Shown piece after piece: positions 36,258-46,000 of a stretch of DNA of 64,000 bases (position 1 is its first letter; each line of letters starts with the position of its first letter). The DNA comes from UKL13-3 sp943369665 (GTDB taxonomy: Bacteria; Bacteroidota; Bacteroidia; UKL13-3). A program made the position numbers and the translations under genes. The notes below the pieces were generated by a model. The model ran no database searches. It saw nothing but the letters and a program-made list of their open reading frames with translations, and was not told the origin of the DNA. The stretch is from the NCBI GenBank assembly GCA_943369665.1, contig CALRNX020000013.1, forward strand, positions 26,680-90,679, written 5' to 3'.

Positions 36258-36890
36258 GTGAAAAAACATATTTATATCCTATTACTGTTAATCAGTGGCT
36301 TTGCACAACAATCGTTTGCGCAACAAGATGACGACCTGGTTCAATTTGCAGGAGTCGTGGTATCGGCTGATAGTACACGTTTACTGCCCTTGGTTTCCAT
36401 TCGGTTAAAAGGAACCAAACGCGGAAGTTATACAGATGCTTCCGGATTTTTTTCGGTGGTTGCGCGCAAATCCGACACCATTGTTTTTTCTTCTATTGGT
36501 ATGAAAACCGTTGAGTATGTTATTCCCAAAAACATCACTTCCTCAAAATTTTCGATGATCCAACCCATGCAGGAAGACACGATTTACCTACCTGAAACAG
36601 TGATCAGGCCGGGCCCTACTGCTGAGGAGTTTAATTATTATTTTGTAAAAGCGAATATTCCGGACGAATACTTCACCAGAGCCAGCGGAAATTTACGAGC
36701 CAAAACATTACAAGGTGTTAGTGCCGGAATGGGAATGGATGCGAATGAAAACCAACTCTACTACCAACAAGCACAGGCATACCAATATTACTACCAGGGA
36801 CAATTACCACCCCAACGTTTATTTGACCCTATAGCCTGGAGCCAGTTCTTTAGCGCTTGGAAAAACGGGGATTACAGCAAGAAGAAGTAA
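36258..36890 (+). CDS. Secreted carboxypeptidase-regulatory-like domain protein
   Basis: The 210-residue protein starts at GTG 36258 (MKKHIYILLLLISGFAQQSFA signal peptide). It has an N-terminal CarboxypepD_reg-like beta domain (about 28-110: FAGVVVSADSTRLLPLVSIRLKG, TDASGFFSVVARKSDTIVFSSIG). A Tyr/Gln-rich tail (YYQQAQAYQYYYQG) follows. Such proteins are common in the Bacteroidota envelope and are often linked to outer-membrane biogenesis. Start choice rests on the signal peptide and the 10-bp gap from chrA. Confidence 0.82.
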   Translation: MKKHIYILLLLISGFAQQSFAQQDDDLVQFAGVVVSADSTRLLPLVSIRLKGTKRGSYTDASGFFSVVARKSDTIVFSSIGMKTVEYVIPKNITSSKFSMIQPMQEDTIYLPETVIRPGPTAEEFNYYFVKANIPDEYFTRASGNLRAKTLQGVSAGMGMDANENQLYYQQAQAYQYYYQGQLPPQRLFDPIAWSQFFSAWKNGDYSKKK

Positions 36891-36957
36891 TTTTTTCAGC
36901 AGGGTATCTGCGGGAAATTTTCACGAAACTTTGAACAAAAAAAAGGAAGACAGGTAA

Positions 36958-37281
36958 CTATTCTTCCGTTTCCTCAACAGCATTTTCTGTTGATTTTTTA
37001 ACGATCACAAAAACGTCCTCGTTGTCTTTTTTCATGAGGTATTTTTCACGGGCAAACTTTTCCAGGTTTTTGTCGTTGCTAAACAATTCTTCCTGTTGCT
37101 TGCGGGCATTTATGATTTGCTCCTGGTAATAGCGGTGCTCACGTTTCACCTTGGTATATTGTTGCTGCAATTTGTACTGATCGATCATATTATTTTTATC
37201 GGCAAAAACCATAAACACAATAAACACCACCGAGGTGATGAGGTATTTATTGGTGATGATCTTTTTCCAGGGAAATTGCAT
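36958..37281 (-). CDS. FtsB/DivIC-type septum formation initiator
   Basis: The 107-residue protein has a short cytoplasmic start, one membrane helix (about 12-28, YLITSVVFIVFMVFA), a coiled coil (about 35-75, YKLQQQYTKVKREHRYYQEQI) and the conserved EKFAREKYLMKKDNEDVFVIV. It would form part of the FtsQLB-like division complex. It lies downstream of eno on the same strand, but the eno terminator separates them. Confidence 0.9.
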   Translation of the reverse strand: MQFPWKKIITNKYLITSVVFIVFMVFADKNNMIDQYKLQQQYTKVKREHRYYQEQIINARKQQEELFSNDKNLEKFAREKYLMKKDNEDVFVIVKKSTENAVEETEE

Positions 37282-37370
37282 GAGTCAAATATAATTTAAA
37301 ATCGCCCAACCTCATCTCCAGTTTTAAACTAAACACATCGGGCGTTCAAAAAGGTTGACAGTTTTCTCGC

Positions 37371-37407
37371 AAAAAAAAATCGCCATACAATTGCTTGCAT
37401 GGCGATC
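37371..37407 (-). terminator. Rho-independent terminator of eno
   Basis: On the minus strand ATCGCCAT pairs with ATGGCGAT around a 12-base loop, followed by nine T. Confidence 0.92.
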
Positions 37408-37428
37408 ATTATCGTATGATCGGAAAGC

Positions 37429-38718
37429 TTATTTGATAAACTTAAAGTCTTTTCCGGGATAATAAGCGTTTTTACCTAACTCCTCTTCTATTCTCAACAA
37501 CTGGTTGTACTTAGCGATCCTATCGGTACGCGAAGCCGAACCTGTTTTGATTTGTCCGCTGTTTAAGGCTACTGCAAGATCGGCAATGGTTACATCTTCC
37601 GTTTCACCACTTCTGTGGCTCATAATATTGGTATATGCGTTGCGCGTTGCAAGGTTCACCGCATCAATGGTTTCGGTTAACGAACCAATTTGGTTCACTT
37701 TCACCAAAATAGAGTTGGCAACTCCTTTATCAATACCTTTTTGCAACCGTTTACTGTTTGTAACAAACAAATCATCGCCTACCAATTGTACCTTATCACC
37801 AATTGATTTGGTCAATTCAGCCCAACCTTTCCAATCATCTTCAGCCAATCCATCTTCAATAGAAAGAATAGGATATTTTTCTGTCCAGGTTTTCCAGTAG
37901 CTCACCATTTCCGATGAGGTCAATTCTTTTTTATCCGATTTATGGAAAACATACAATTGTTTTTTCTCATCCCAAAGCTCGGTACAAGCTGCATCCATGG
38001 CAATGTAAATATCCTTGCCTGGTTTATATCCTGCCTCTTCAATTGATTTTAAAACGATCTCAATCGCTTCTTCATTCGATTGGATATTTGGTGCAAACCC
38101 TCCTTCATCACCCACATTGGTTGAATAACCTTTCTTTTTCAATACACCTTTTAACGTATGAAAAACAGTTGTTCCCATGTGTAATGCTTCGCTGAAACTA
38201 TGCGCATTTACAGGCATGATCATAAACTCCTGAAAATCGATCGCATTATCAGCATGTGCACCCCCGTTTAAAATATTCATCATCGGGATGGGTAATGTGT
38301 TTGCATTTACACCACCAACATAACGATACAATGGCATTCCGCTTTCTTCGGCAGCCGCTTTGGCCACAGCCATTGAAACAGCAAGAATCGCATTGGCTCC
38401 AAGTTTTGCCTTATTATCTGTTCCATCCAACTTAAGCATCAAACGATCAATTTCGTTTTGCTCAAACACATCCATACCAATCAATTTATCGGCAATGGTA
38501 TCGTTTACATTTTCAACAGCTTTTAATACACCTTTACCCAAGTATACTTTTTTATCGCCATCGCGCAGTTCAACCGCTTCGTGAGCTCCTGTTGACGCTC
38601 CCGAAGGAACAGCAGCTCTTCCTAATGTACCGGTTTCGGTTATTACATCAACTTCAACTGTTGGGTTTCCGCGTGAATCTAAGATCTGACGCGCATGAAT
38701 GTTAATTATTTGTGTCAT
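37429..38718 (-). CDS. eno: Enolase
   Basis: The 429-residue glycolytic enzyme interconverts 2-phosphoglycerate and phosphoenolpyruvate. It begins with the signature RQILDSRGNPTVEVDV and includes VPSGASTGAHEAVELRD, GDEGGFAP, SIEDGLAEDDW, LVGDDLFVTN and the C-terminal SHRSGETED with IKTGSASRTDR. All metal and catalytic regions are intact. The start codon lies 2 bp from the arm of the upstream four-helix-bundle cassette, so its leader may be affected. Confidence 0.98.
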   Translation of the reverse strand: MTQIINIHARQILDSRGNPTVEVDVITETGTLGRAAVPSGASTGAHEAVELRDGDKKVYLGKGVLKAVENVNDTIADKLIGMDVFEQNEIDRLMLKLDGTDNKAKLGANAILAVSMAVAKAAAEESGMPLYRYVGGVNANTLPIPMMNILNGGAHADNAIDFQEFMIMPVNAHSFSEALHMGTTVFHTLKGVLKKKGYSTNVGDEGGFAPNIQSNEEAIEIVLKSIEEAGYKPGKDIYIAMDAACTELWDEKKQLYVFHKSDKKELTSSEMVSYWKTWTEKYPILSIEDGLAEDDWKGWAELTKSIGDKVQLVGDDLFVTNSKRLQKGIDKGVANSILVKVNQIGSLTETIDAVNLATRNAYTNIMSHRSGETEDVTIADLAVALNSGQIKTGSASRTDRIAKYNQLLRIEEELGKNAYYPGKDFKFIK

Positions 38719-38719
38719 T

Positions 38720-38759
38720 GTTATTTTGTTATTGGGTTATTTTGTTATTGGGTTGTTAG
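38720..38759. repeat. Five 8-bp units next to eno, arm of inverted repeat
   Basis: The units are GTTATTTT, GTTATTGG, GTTATTTT, GTTATTGG and GTTGTTAG. The first four match the reverse complement of 39201-39230 with a few mismatches and a 1-bp gap. It abuts the eno start codon. Confidence 0.75.
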
Positions 38760-38773
38760 CTATTCAATAACGA

Positions 38774-39142
38774 TTAACTTACTTGTTTTGCTCTTTTTAA
38801 ATATGCTATATAGCCGTTTAATAAATGTAAACATTTATCATAATCTTTTCTTACTTCTAGTAATTCTTCATTACCAATATATCCACTATCAAAAGCCTCA
38901 ATAAAATGATCAAGCGTTTCAGTTAATGATCCTCTTGATTGTCGACAGAATTGAATATTTTCTTAATAGTGAAAACGTCCAAACCCTTCCGCAATATTAG
39001 CTGTGATTGACCTAACTGCTCTATAAATTTGATCTTTTAATCTATACTCCTCGCTTTTAGGAAAGCTGTCTGCTATCTTCTTACTTTTGACTTTAAACTC
39101 TCTACAGGCCTTCCAAACTTCTAACTCTTCAAATGAATACAT
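38774..39142 (-). pseudogene. Four-helix-bundle (S23-like) gene with premature stop
   Basis: From ATG 39142 the frame reads MYSFEELEVWKACREF ... SITANIAEGFGRFHY, then TAA at 38963-38965. The same frame continues ENIQFCRQSRGSLTETLDHFIEAF ... LLNGYIAYLKRAKQVS to a natural stop at 38774. Total length is 122 codons with one nonsense change at codon 60, inside the conserved core where Lys or Gln is usual. There is no frameshift. It lies between carA and eno on the same strand, flanked by inverted repeats, like the intact copy between serC and serA. Confidence 0.9.
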
Positions 39143-39200
39143 ATTCTAGTTATTTGCTATTAAGGAGCTATCTCGTACGATAAACTATCAATTAAATAAT

Positions 39201-39230
39201 TAATAACGAAGTAACCAAATAACGAATAAC
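39201..39230. repeat. Arm of inverted repeat next to carA
   Basis: This is the reverse-complement partner of 38720-38751 (units AATAACGA, AGTAACCA, AATAACGA, ATAAC). It ends exactly at the base before the carA stop codon. Confidence 0.72.
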
Positions 39231-40337
39231 TTAATTACTCATTAACTTTATAAAATCGTCAAACAAATAATTGGCATCATGCGGCCCAGGGGCTGCTTCG
39301 GGATGGTATTGTACCGAAAATGCCTTCTTATTTTTCAAACGAATTCCTTCAATCGTATTATCGTTCAAATTGATATGTGTAATTTCTACATTCGGATTGT
39401 TTTCAATATCCTCTGCTTTTACAGCGAATCCATGATTTTGTGAGGTGATCTCACAAACACCGGTCAGCAAATTTTTCACCGGATGATTTAATCCACGGTG
39501 ACCATTGTGCATTTTAAATGTTTTCAACCCATTTGCTTCGGCCAACATTTGGTGCCCAAGGCAAATCCCGAATAACGGAACATCTTTCTCTAAAATATTT
39601 TTTACGGTGGTTACAGCATAATCCATAGTTGCCGGATCACCGGGACCATTGGAGATCATAAAACCATCCGGCTTAAACTTCATCATTTCCTCAAAGGAAG
39701 TTTTCCCGTTAAATACGGCTAAATAACAATCGCGGTTTACAAGATTGCGCAGGATATTTTTCTTTACACCTAAGTCTAACACCGCAACACGTTTGGTAGC
39801 GGTTGCCTCATCACCCATATAATAGGTTGTTGGGGTTGAAACCTGCGAAGAGAGTTCCAAACCTTCCATTGGTGGAACGGCTTTTAGTTCGGCAAGCAAT
39901 TGCTCAACTGTTTTTTGCTCGGATGAAATGATTGCGTTCATCGCTCCCTTGTTACGCACATGCAACACAAGTTCGCGGGTATCAATACCCGAAATACCGA
40001 TGATATTATTGAGGGCAAAATAATCCTGAACGGTACTCTCTGCCTGTTTGCGTGAATAAGGAACGTTAAATTCTTTGCAAATTAACCCGGCTATTTTGAT
40101 GGTATCCGATTCAATTTCTTCGGTGTGAATACCGTAGTTACCAATATGTACATTGGTTTGAATCAGTATTTGTCCGAAATATGAAGGATCTGTGAAAACT
40201 TCCTGGTAACCGGTCATTCCGGTATTAAAACAAATTTCTCCGGTAGTGGTACCTATTTTACCAATGGATGTACCTTTAAAAACAGTGCCATCTTCAAGAA
40301 CTAAAGTGGCGGGGAATTTAGCGATTAACTTATTCAA
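39231..40337 (-). CDS. carA: Carbamoyl-phosphate synthase small (glutaminase) subunit
   Basis: The 368-residue subunit hydrolyses glutamine and passes ammonia to CarB for arginine and pyrimidine synthesis. The N-terminal domain has EVFTDPSYFGQILIQT and GIDTRELV. The class I glutaminase domain has the nucleophile Cys259 in FGICLGHQ, and QNHGFAV and QYHPEAAPGPHD with the catalytic histidine. carB is not in the window. A cassette remnant follows immediately. Confidence 0.97.
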   Translation of the reverse strand: MNKLIAKFPATLVLEDGTVFKGTSIGKIGTTTGEICFNTGMTGYQEVFTDPSYFGQILIQTNVHIGNYGIHTEEIESDTIKIAGLICKEFNVPYSRKQAESTVQDYFALNNIIGISGIDTRELVLHVRNKGAMNAIISSEQKTVEQLLAELKAVPPMEGLELSSQVSTPTTYYMGDEATATKRVAVLDLGVKKNILRNLVNRDCYLAVFNGKTSFEEMMKFKPDGFMISNGPGDPATMDYAVTTVKNILEKDVPLFGICLGHQMLAEANGLKTFKMHNGHRGLNHPVKNLLTGVCEITSQNHGFAVKAEDIENNPNVEITHINLNDNTIEGIRLKNKKAFSVQYHPEAAPGPHDANYLFDDFIKLMSN

Positions 40338-40354
40338 GGTTGGTTAGATTTGGG

Positions 40355-40362
40355 CAAATATA
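40355..40362 (-). promoter_or_regulatory. Possible -7 box of carA
   Basis: On the minus strand TATATTTG matches TAnnTTTG 17 bp before the carA start. No TTG at the expected 19-21 bp spacing was found, so this is only a candidate. Confidence 0.35.
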
Positions 40363-40414
40363 TATATTCGAACGTATTCGATTCCACAAAATTTTGTACA
40401 CACCCTAAAAATTA

Positions 40415-41074
40415 ATGAAATACGAAAACCTACTCCAGGTGCTTGCTATCCTTACGCTCTCGGTTCTCACGGCTTTTGAGTACCGCACCTCAAAAGAAAA
40501 TACAGAAGCTAAATTATATCAGTTACGGGTGGATAAGAGTTTTATGAACCGCCATGATTTTACCGATGAATATGGACCCGATTATAAAAACACCATCAAA
40601 CAGGAAATTGAAAAACACACACTCATATTGCAGACGCATTGGAGCCATATGCAATACAAATATGTGGTGATCATGGTATTGGCGCTTATTTCAGTATTTC
40701 ATTTTATCCGGTACTTTTATGTACCATACGACACCGAATTTGAACACGTACCCATGGTAAAATATGATGCCGCCACCTGGTTTCTCAATTTCCTGTTTTT
40801 TGCTTTCGTATCCTTATGGTACGCCTATTTCAGCAATGGATACGCAGGCGCCATTATCGGCTATGTGTTGGGATTGCTTTGCGCCACCAAATGTTTATGG
40901 CATATCAGCACCGTTATTCAAGCATTAAAGATCAAAAAATTAACCGGACTCAGGGTTGCCGAAATAGGCATTGGCATCCTCATTTATTTTCACCTTGTTG
41001 GGTTTGTACTCTTTTATTATGTGATGATGATCGCTGGAATGCCAACAATCATCAATATTATAAAAGGAGGTTAG
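40415..41074 (+). CDS. Hypothetical membrane protein
   Basis: The 219-residue protein has an N-terminal hydrophobic segment and a charged extramembrane stretch (about 25-80). About four further helices follow (YKYVVIMVLALISVFHFIRYF; WFLNFLFFAFVSLWYAYF; GAIIGYVLGLLCATKCLWHI; GIGILIYFHLVGFVLFYYVM). No family is recognised and no catalytic motif is visible. It is divergent from carA and followed by a heptamer array. Confidence 0.75.
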   Translation: MKYENLLQVLAILTLSVLTAFEYRTSKENTEAKLYQLRVDKSFMNRHDFTDEYGPDYKNTIKQEIEKHTLILQTHWSHMQYKYVVIMVLALISVFHFIRYFYVPYDTEFEHVPMVKYDAATWFLNFLFFAFVSLWYAYFSNGYAGAIIGYVLGLLCATKCLWHISTVIQALKIKKLTGLRVAEIGIGILIYFHLVGFVLFYYVMMIAGMPTIINIIKGG

Positions 41075-41085
41075 ATAATCCTTTT

Positions 41086-41148
41086 CTCAAACCTCAAACC
41101 TCAAACACCAAACCTCAAACGTCAAACGTCAAACGTCAAACGAGAAAC
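41086..41148. repeat. Nine tandem heptamers, CTCAAAC/GTCAAAC type
   Basis: The units are CTCAAAC x3, ACCAAAC, CTCAAAC, GTCAAAC x3 and GAGAAAC. The array has the same size and unit number as the array at 27532-27594, and it lies 12 bp after the stop of a gene. Confidence 0.93.
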
Positions 41149-41152
41149 CATT

Positions 41153-41461
41153 CTAAGCTTGCCCTGTAGGCCCGCCAAAATTCATCGGAATAGGTGGAGA
41201 TTCATTAAACGTTATGGTTCCGTTCAGCTCTTCGTATTTGGTAATATTATCGCCCATTGCCATAAACAAACGTTTTGCATGTTCAGGAGTAAGAATGATC
41301 CTTGATTTTACTTTTGCCTTGGGTACACCCGGCATAATGCGGATAAAATCAACTACGAACTCTGAATTGGAATGTGTGATGATGGCTAAATTGCTATAAA
41401 TACCTTCAGCCATTTCTTCGCTGAGTTCAATATTAATTTGATTGTTGTTTTGGTTTTCCAT
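41153..41461 (-). CDS. DUF3467 family protein
   Basis: This 102-residue soluble protein has the family pattern INIELSEEMAEGIYSNLAIITHSNSEFVVDFIRIMPGVPKA (residues about 9-49), then RIILTPEHAKRLFMAM and a Pro/Gly-rich end. Function is unknown. In Bacteroidota DUF3467 is often near the rpoBC region; here rpoC is about 10 kb away on the same strand. Confidence 0.9.
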   Translation of the reverse strand: MENQNNNQINIELSEEMAEGIYSNLAIITHSNSEFVVDFIRIMPGVPKAKVKSRIILTPEHAKRLFMAMGDNITKYEELNGTITFNESPPIPMNFGGPTGQA

Positions 41462-41570
41462 TGAATGAATTTAAAGATCAATTATACATCTTCTTTTTAA
41501 ATTTTGTAAATAGCTGCATTTGTTATCTTTTTAAAAAAGAATATATTTCAGTTATTATAAATACACTCCT

Positions 41571-41669
41571 ATGAATAAAAACCACTTCATTGCCATATTG
41601 TTTTTCTTAAACGGCATTGTATTCAACAGTTACGCTCAACAAATTAATGTAAACGAAACTATTGACTAA
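41571..41669 (+). pseudogene. Truncated secreted-protein gene: signal peptide plus eight residues
   Basis: The 32-codon frame encodes a clear signal peptide (MNKNHFIAILFFLNGIV, ending NSYAQ) followed by QINVNETID and a stop. Mature proteins starting INVNETI-YIN are common in Bacteroidota, so this looks like the 5' remnant of a longer gene. A terminator follows 20 bp later. It could also be a very short expressed peptide. Confidence 0.55.
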
Positions 41670-41688
41670 ACTAAAACACTTGTTAAAC

Positions 41689-41725
41689 AAAAATCCATTT
41701 TGTGTTTTTTGCAATGGATTTTTTG
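41689..41725. terminator. Bidirectional terminator
   Basis: AATCCATT pairs with AATGGATT across a 13-base loop, with an A run on one side and a T run on the other. It lies between the truncated frame and the convergent gene ending at 41741. Confidence 0.8.
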
Positions 41726-41740
41726 TTTAGTGAGGTGTTA

Positions 41741-42406
41741 TTATTTCTCTTCTTTCATCAATGCATTCCCCAGCACTTGTTTGTACCAATCCAATAATTG
41801 AGCACCAGTGATTCCCTGTGGATCGGTTTCACTCTGTTTGGAAAATGAAATGCCCGTATTATTGTTGCGCATTTCAATTGCACTTGCTGCAATTTTTTCT
41901 TCCAGCTTTAACTTCTCTTTTTTCTTCCACACTGTTTTACCGTCTTTATCTGTTATTTTAATCGAAAGTTCGATAAATGGCTTGTAGTTTTTTCCCGACT
42001 GCCCTGCGCTTCCAATCCTGCACTGAATTTCGATCACTTCATCATACCCTAATTGTTTGAATGCTTTCTTATCGGTAATGGTTTCCATTACAAAAAGCCT
42101 TCCGCTCATCTGGTTGGGAACAGTTGCTGGGCGATTTAAATCCGCTGGCAGGATATCATAACCTAAAAAAGTTTTGAGCGAAGATTCTGTGTATTTTACA
42201 ATTTCATCAGATACGCTCACTCCTTTGGTAAGTTCGGTAGAGCCATCCCCAATAAAATACAGATCGGGTTCACTGTTTGAGGTGACATTCATGGCTTGTT
42301 GATAGCCGTTAATGCTAAAATTGGTAATGCCCACCTTCTTTGTTTGGGCAAATAATGCAGTTACACACAACAGACTGATTGCTGTAAAAAGTGTTTTTGT
42401 TTTCAT
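41741..42406 (-). CDS. Secreted protein of unknown function
   Basis: The 221-residue protein has a signal peptide (MKTKTLFTAISLLCVTALFAQ). The body has alternating beta and helical segments (KKVGITNFSINGYQQAM, DEVIEIQCRIGSAGQSG, FIELSIKITDKDGKTVWKKKEKLKL) and no recognised catalytic motif. The frame is open upstream to 42481 but overlaps the ORF6N remnant; ATG 42406 begins the signal peptide. No family is named. Confidence 0.75.
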   Translation of the reverse strand: MKTKTLFTAISLLCVTALFAQTKKVGITNFSINGYQQAMNVTSNSEPDLYFIGDGSTELTKGVSVSDEIVKYTESSLKTFLGYDILPADLNRPATVPNQMSGRLFVMETITDKKAFKQLGYDEVIEIQCRIGSAGQSGKNYKPFIELSIKITDKDGKTVWKKKEKLKLEEKIAASAIEMRNNNTGISFSKQSETDPQGITGAQLLDWYKQVLGNALMKEEK

Positions 42407-42419
42407 GGTGTTTAATTTG

Positions 42420-42880
42420 TTACCACCCATAAATAAAAACTGTGCCAAAAGATAATGAAACTCGATTTTTACCAGGACCATTCCTTAGCATTATTTCTTG
42501 ATGACTAATAGCTATTTTTCGTGACGCTATAAATGTTCTCATGATAGCAATATTTATACCTACTGCTCTTTCACTGTTTAAAACACTAGATAACATTGCC
42601 ACTCCTGTTTCAGTAAATGCAAAGGGTTTAGCACCTCTAAAATACTTTTTATGCGGTATCACATTTTGTGATACCAACTGCTCTACCCCATCCTCTTCCC
42701 GTTCATACATAAAATCACTAAGAAATCTGTTTACATTCCTTTTGCAGCTTGTTTTAATGCTCTTTTTCCATATAGTTCTGCTAAATGAACATCTAATATT
42801 ACTTTCTCACCTCAAATTAGAACGATCTTCTTTATGATACGCTCTTCAGCTACAACGATTTTTGTGTTTTTATTTATCAT
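42420..42880 (-). pseudogene. ORF6N domain protein remnant
   Basis: From ATG 42880 the frame gives NKNTKIVVAEERIIKKIVLI, a TGA stop, then GEKVILDVHLAELYGKRALKQAAKG. It then shifts frame into RNVNRFLSDFMYEREEDGVEQL ... PFAFTETGVAMLSSVLNSERAVGINIAIMRTFI. This is the ORF6N fold (LDxxLAxLYG and FTExGVAMLSSVLNSERA). Lesions visible are a stop, a short deletion after LYG, a frameshift, and a C-terminus that departs from the family after ISHQEIM. ORF6N proteins are phage- or mobile-element-associated DNA-binding proteins. Confidence 0.88.
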
Positions 42881-42896
42881 AGGGTATACTAAATAT

Positions 42897-42925
42897 AAAA
42901 AAAGAGGTCACAAATTGTGACTTCT
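42897..42925 (-). terminator. Terminator of the efflux operon
   Basis: On the minus strand AGAAGTCACA pairs with TGTGACCTCT (one mismatch), followed by seven T. It lies about 85 bp after the RND permease stop. Confidence 0.75.
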
Positions 42926-43008
42926 AAAATTTGCAGATTTCTGTTTTACATTTACCTCCCTGAATCTAAAAACCTTAAAAATATCAGCGTAATCCGATAA
43001 GATTACTT

Positions 43009-46000
43009 TCAATGGTGTTGTAATACTTCTTCCTTGCTTTTGAACCAATTGTTTACTCTAACTCTCCAGCCTTCAATTACCATATATACTGACGGCACTA
43101 AAACTAATGTGAAAATCATTGAGCTCGTTAGACCGCCAATTATTACCCAAGCCATGGAGTTTTTTGTTTCAGCGCCAGCACCTGAAGCTAATGCCATAGG
43201 AAGCATTCCAAGTATCATTGCTAGTGTAGTCATTAGAATAGGACGTAATCGTTCCTTGCCGGCTTCTATAAGGGCATTCGTTACACTTGCACCTTTGGCT
43301 TTTTCATGGTTAGCGAAGTCTACAATTAGAATAGCATTTTTGGCTACTAATCCCATTAACATAATTATACCCAGTATAGAAAAGAGATTGAGAGAGTTCA
43401 TAGTCAATGCAAGAGCCAGAATAGCCCCAATGATTGCTACAGGAAGTGAAAACAAAACTACAAAAGGATACACCACACTTTCATATAATCCTACCATTAC
43501 AAGGTACATTAATAAAACAGCTATGCCGATTGCCAGGAAGAGACTACCAAAGGCATCCTTTTGGTTCTTGGACATTCCTTCTACTGATACCTGAACTCCT
43601 TCTGGTAGTTTATTATTCGAAATCTTCTGTTGGATTTCATCCATAATAGTTCCTGTCGGACGACCAACTGCTGCTGCATTAATCTGTATCGAATTCAAAC
43701 GATCTTTTCTTTCTAAAACCGATTGACTTACTGTTTCTTTTATATCTGCTACTTCGCTTAATAAAATGCTGGCGCCCCGGCTATTGTATAAGCTTAGATT
43801 TTTCACATCATCAATACCCTGACGGTCGTAATGATCCAACTCCAGGTTGATATTGTATTCTTCGCCCTTATCACGAAACTTGGTATTATCATTTCCTTTA
43901 AAGGCATATTGAACAGCAGTACCAACATCTCCTACAGAAACACCAAGTTTAGACATCTTATCACGATTTAATGCGATAGAAATTTGTGTTTTCGCTTCTT
44001 TTGTACTGTATTGTACATAATCTGTTCCGGCAGTCTCTATCATTATCTTTTTCACAATTGCCGCTGCTTTTGTAATAGAGTCCATATCATTGCCTTTTAT
44101 AGACATCTGTAAATCAAAAGATGCATTTCCGGTAATGCCTACAAGTTTAAAAGTGGGCTTAATGCCGGGAATAGCTCCAATCTCTTCCCGTATCATTTTG
44201 CTAAAATCTTCTGTTGACATCTTTCTGTGTTTCTTGTCTTTCAACATTATGGATATTTCTGCCAGATTGTTATTGCTTGAGCCCGAAGCACCCATAGATA
44301 CGCCCTGCTGGGATCCTACATTCGAGAAAACTTTTTCCACTTCTTCGTGCTTCAGCAATAATTTCTCAATTTGCAGTACCTTTTGATTGGTTACTTTTAA
44401 AGTCGTTTCTGACGCGAGGTCAATTTGTAAATTCAGCTCTCCACGATCTGATTTAGGAATAAATTCGGTTCCAACAAAACCTTTTGGAACTAAAGAAAAA
44501 ACGGAAACCATTAAAGCAATAATTATTAAAAACACATAGCGTTTGTGAACTAAAGACCATGTGAGTATTTTCGTATAAAACACCCTGAAATTATCTATAA
44601 TAGATTCAAACCAAAGATTTATGCGACCCCATAAACTTTCTTTTGTTAGGGGGATGTGTTTACTCCAACGAGAAGCCATTAATGGAGTGAGGGTAAAGGC
44701 AACCAATAGACTCATTAATGTAGAAAATACTACAACCAAAGCATATTCTTTTACAATATTCCCTATTATGCCTCCAGCTAAAGAAAGTGGTAGAAAAACA
44801 ACAATGTCTACCAACGTAATCGCCAATGCCGTGAACCCAATTTCATTTCTCCCATCTATTGCTGCCGTTACTTTGTCCTTACCCATTTCCAGGTGTCGAT
44901 AAATATTTTCGAGCACAACAATACTGTCATCCACAAGAATACCAACAACCAGCGACAGGCTCATTAAAGTCATTAAATTAAGAGAGAAACCAAACACCCA
45001 CATGAGTATAAAGGTGGGTATCATAGCAGTAGGAATTGCTACGAGTACAAATGAAGCGTTTCGGAAACTATGCAGAAAAAACAACATCACGCAGGCAACA
45101 ATAAGAATAGCAAGAAAGAGATCGTCAACTACAGCATCTGCTGAAGCAAGCGTATAAATAGATTGATCGGAGGCAATCTCGTAATTAAAATCTTGTAAGG
45201 CGAATGTTTCCTTTATATCGGCTAGTCTTTCTTTCACCAGCTTACTAACGTTAACCGCATTGGCATCAGTCTGTTTTTTTATTTCCAGCCCTATTGCCTG
45301 TTTACCATCAATATGATTCATTTTTGTACTTTCTACTTCTGAATCTGTAACTGATGCAACATCACGAAGTAAAACACGGCTACCATCCGAATTTTGACGT
45401 ATGATTAAATTCCTCAGCTCTTCCACTGTTTTCACTTTTGCATTTAGATCAATAGAATAACGGGAAGTATTTTTGGTAACAGAACCAGCAGGATAAGAAA
45501 CACCGCTAAATGCAATCACCTGGTTTATCTGAGAAGAAGATATTTTGTAAGAACGTAATTTATCATTATCTAAAGCGATATTAATCTGTCGTTCGTTGCC
45601 ACCAATGATATCTATCTGGGCAACCCCTTGTATATTTGTTAAAAGAGGTTTTACCTGCAAATGGATAAAATCATACAGCTTGGTACCAGTCATAGATGAT
45701 GTAATACTTAATTTAATGATAGGCTGATCGTCTGAACTAAATCGACTAACAACCGGATCATCTACTCCATCAGGTAAAGTCGCTTTCATCTGATTAATCT
45801 TTCTTTCAGCATCCAATTGCGCATCTTTTACTTTGGCATCCTGTTTTAATTCAATATTTACCACAGACACTCCCTCCTGAGAAGAAGAACTGATCCGGTC
45901 AACGCCTTCAATAGCGGCTACAGCATCCTCTATGGGCTTACTTACACTGTTTTGAACCTCTTCTGGCGAAGCACCCGTATAGACAGTGCTGACAGAGATC

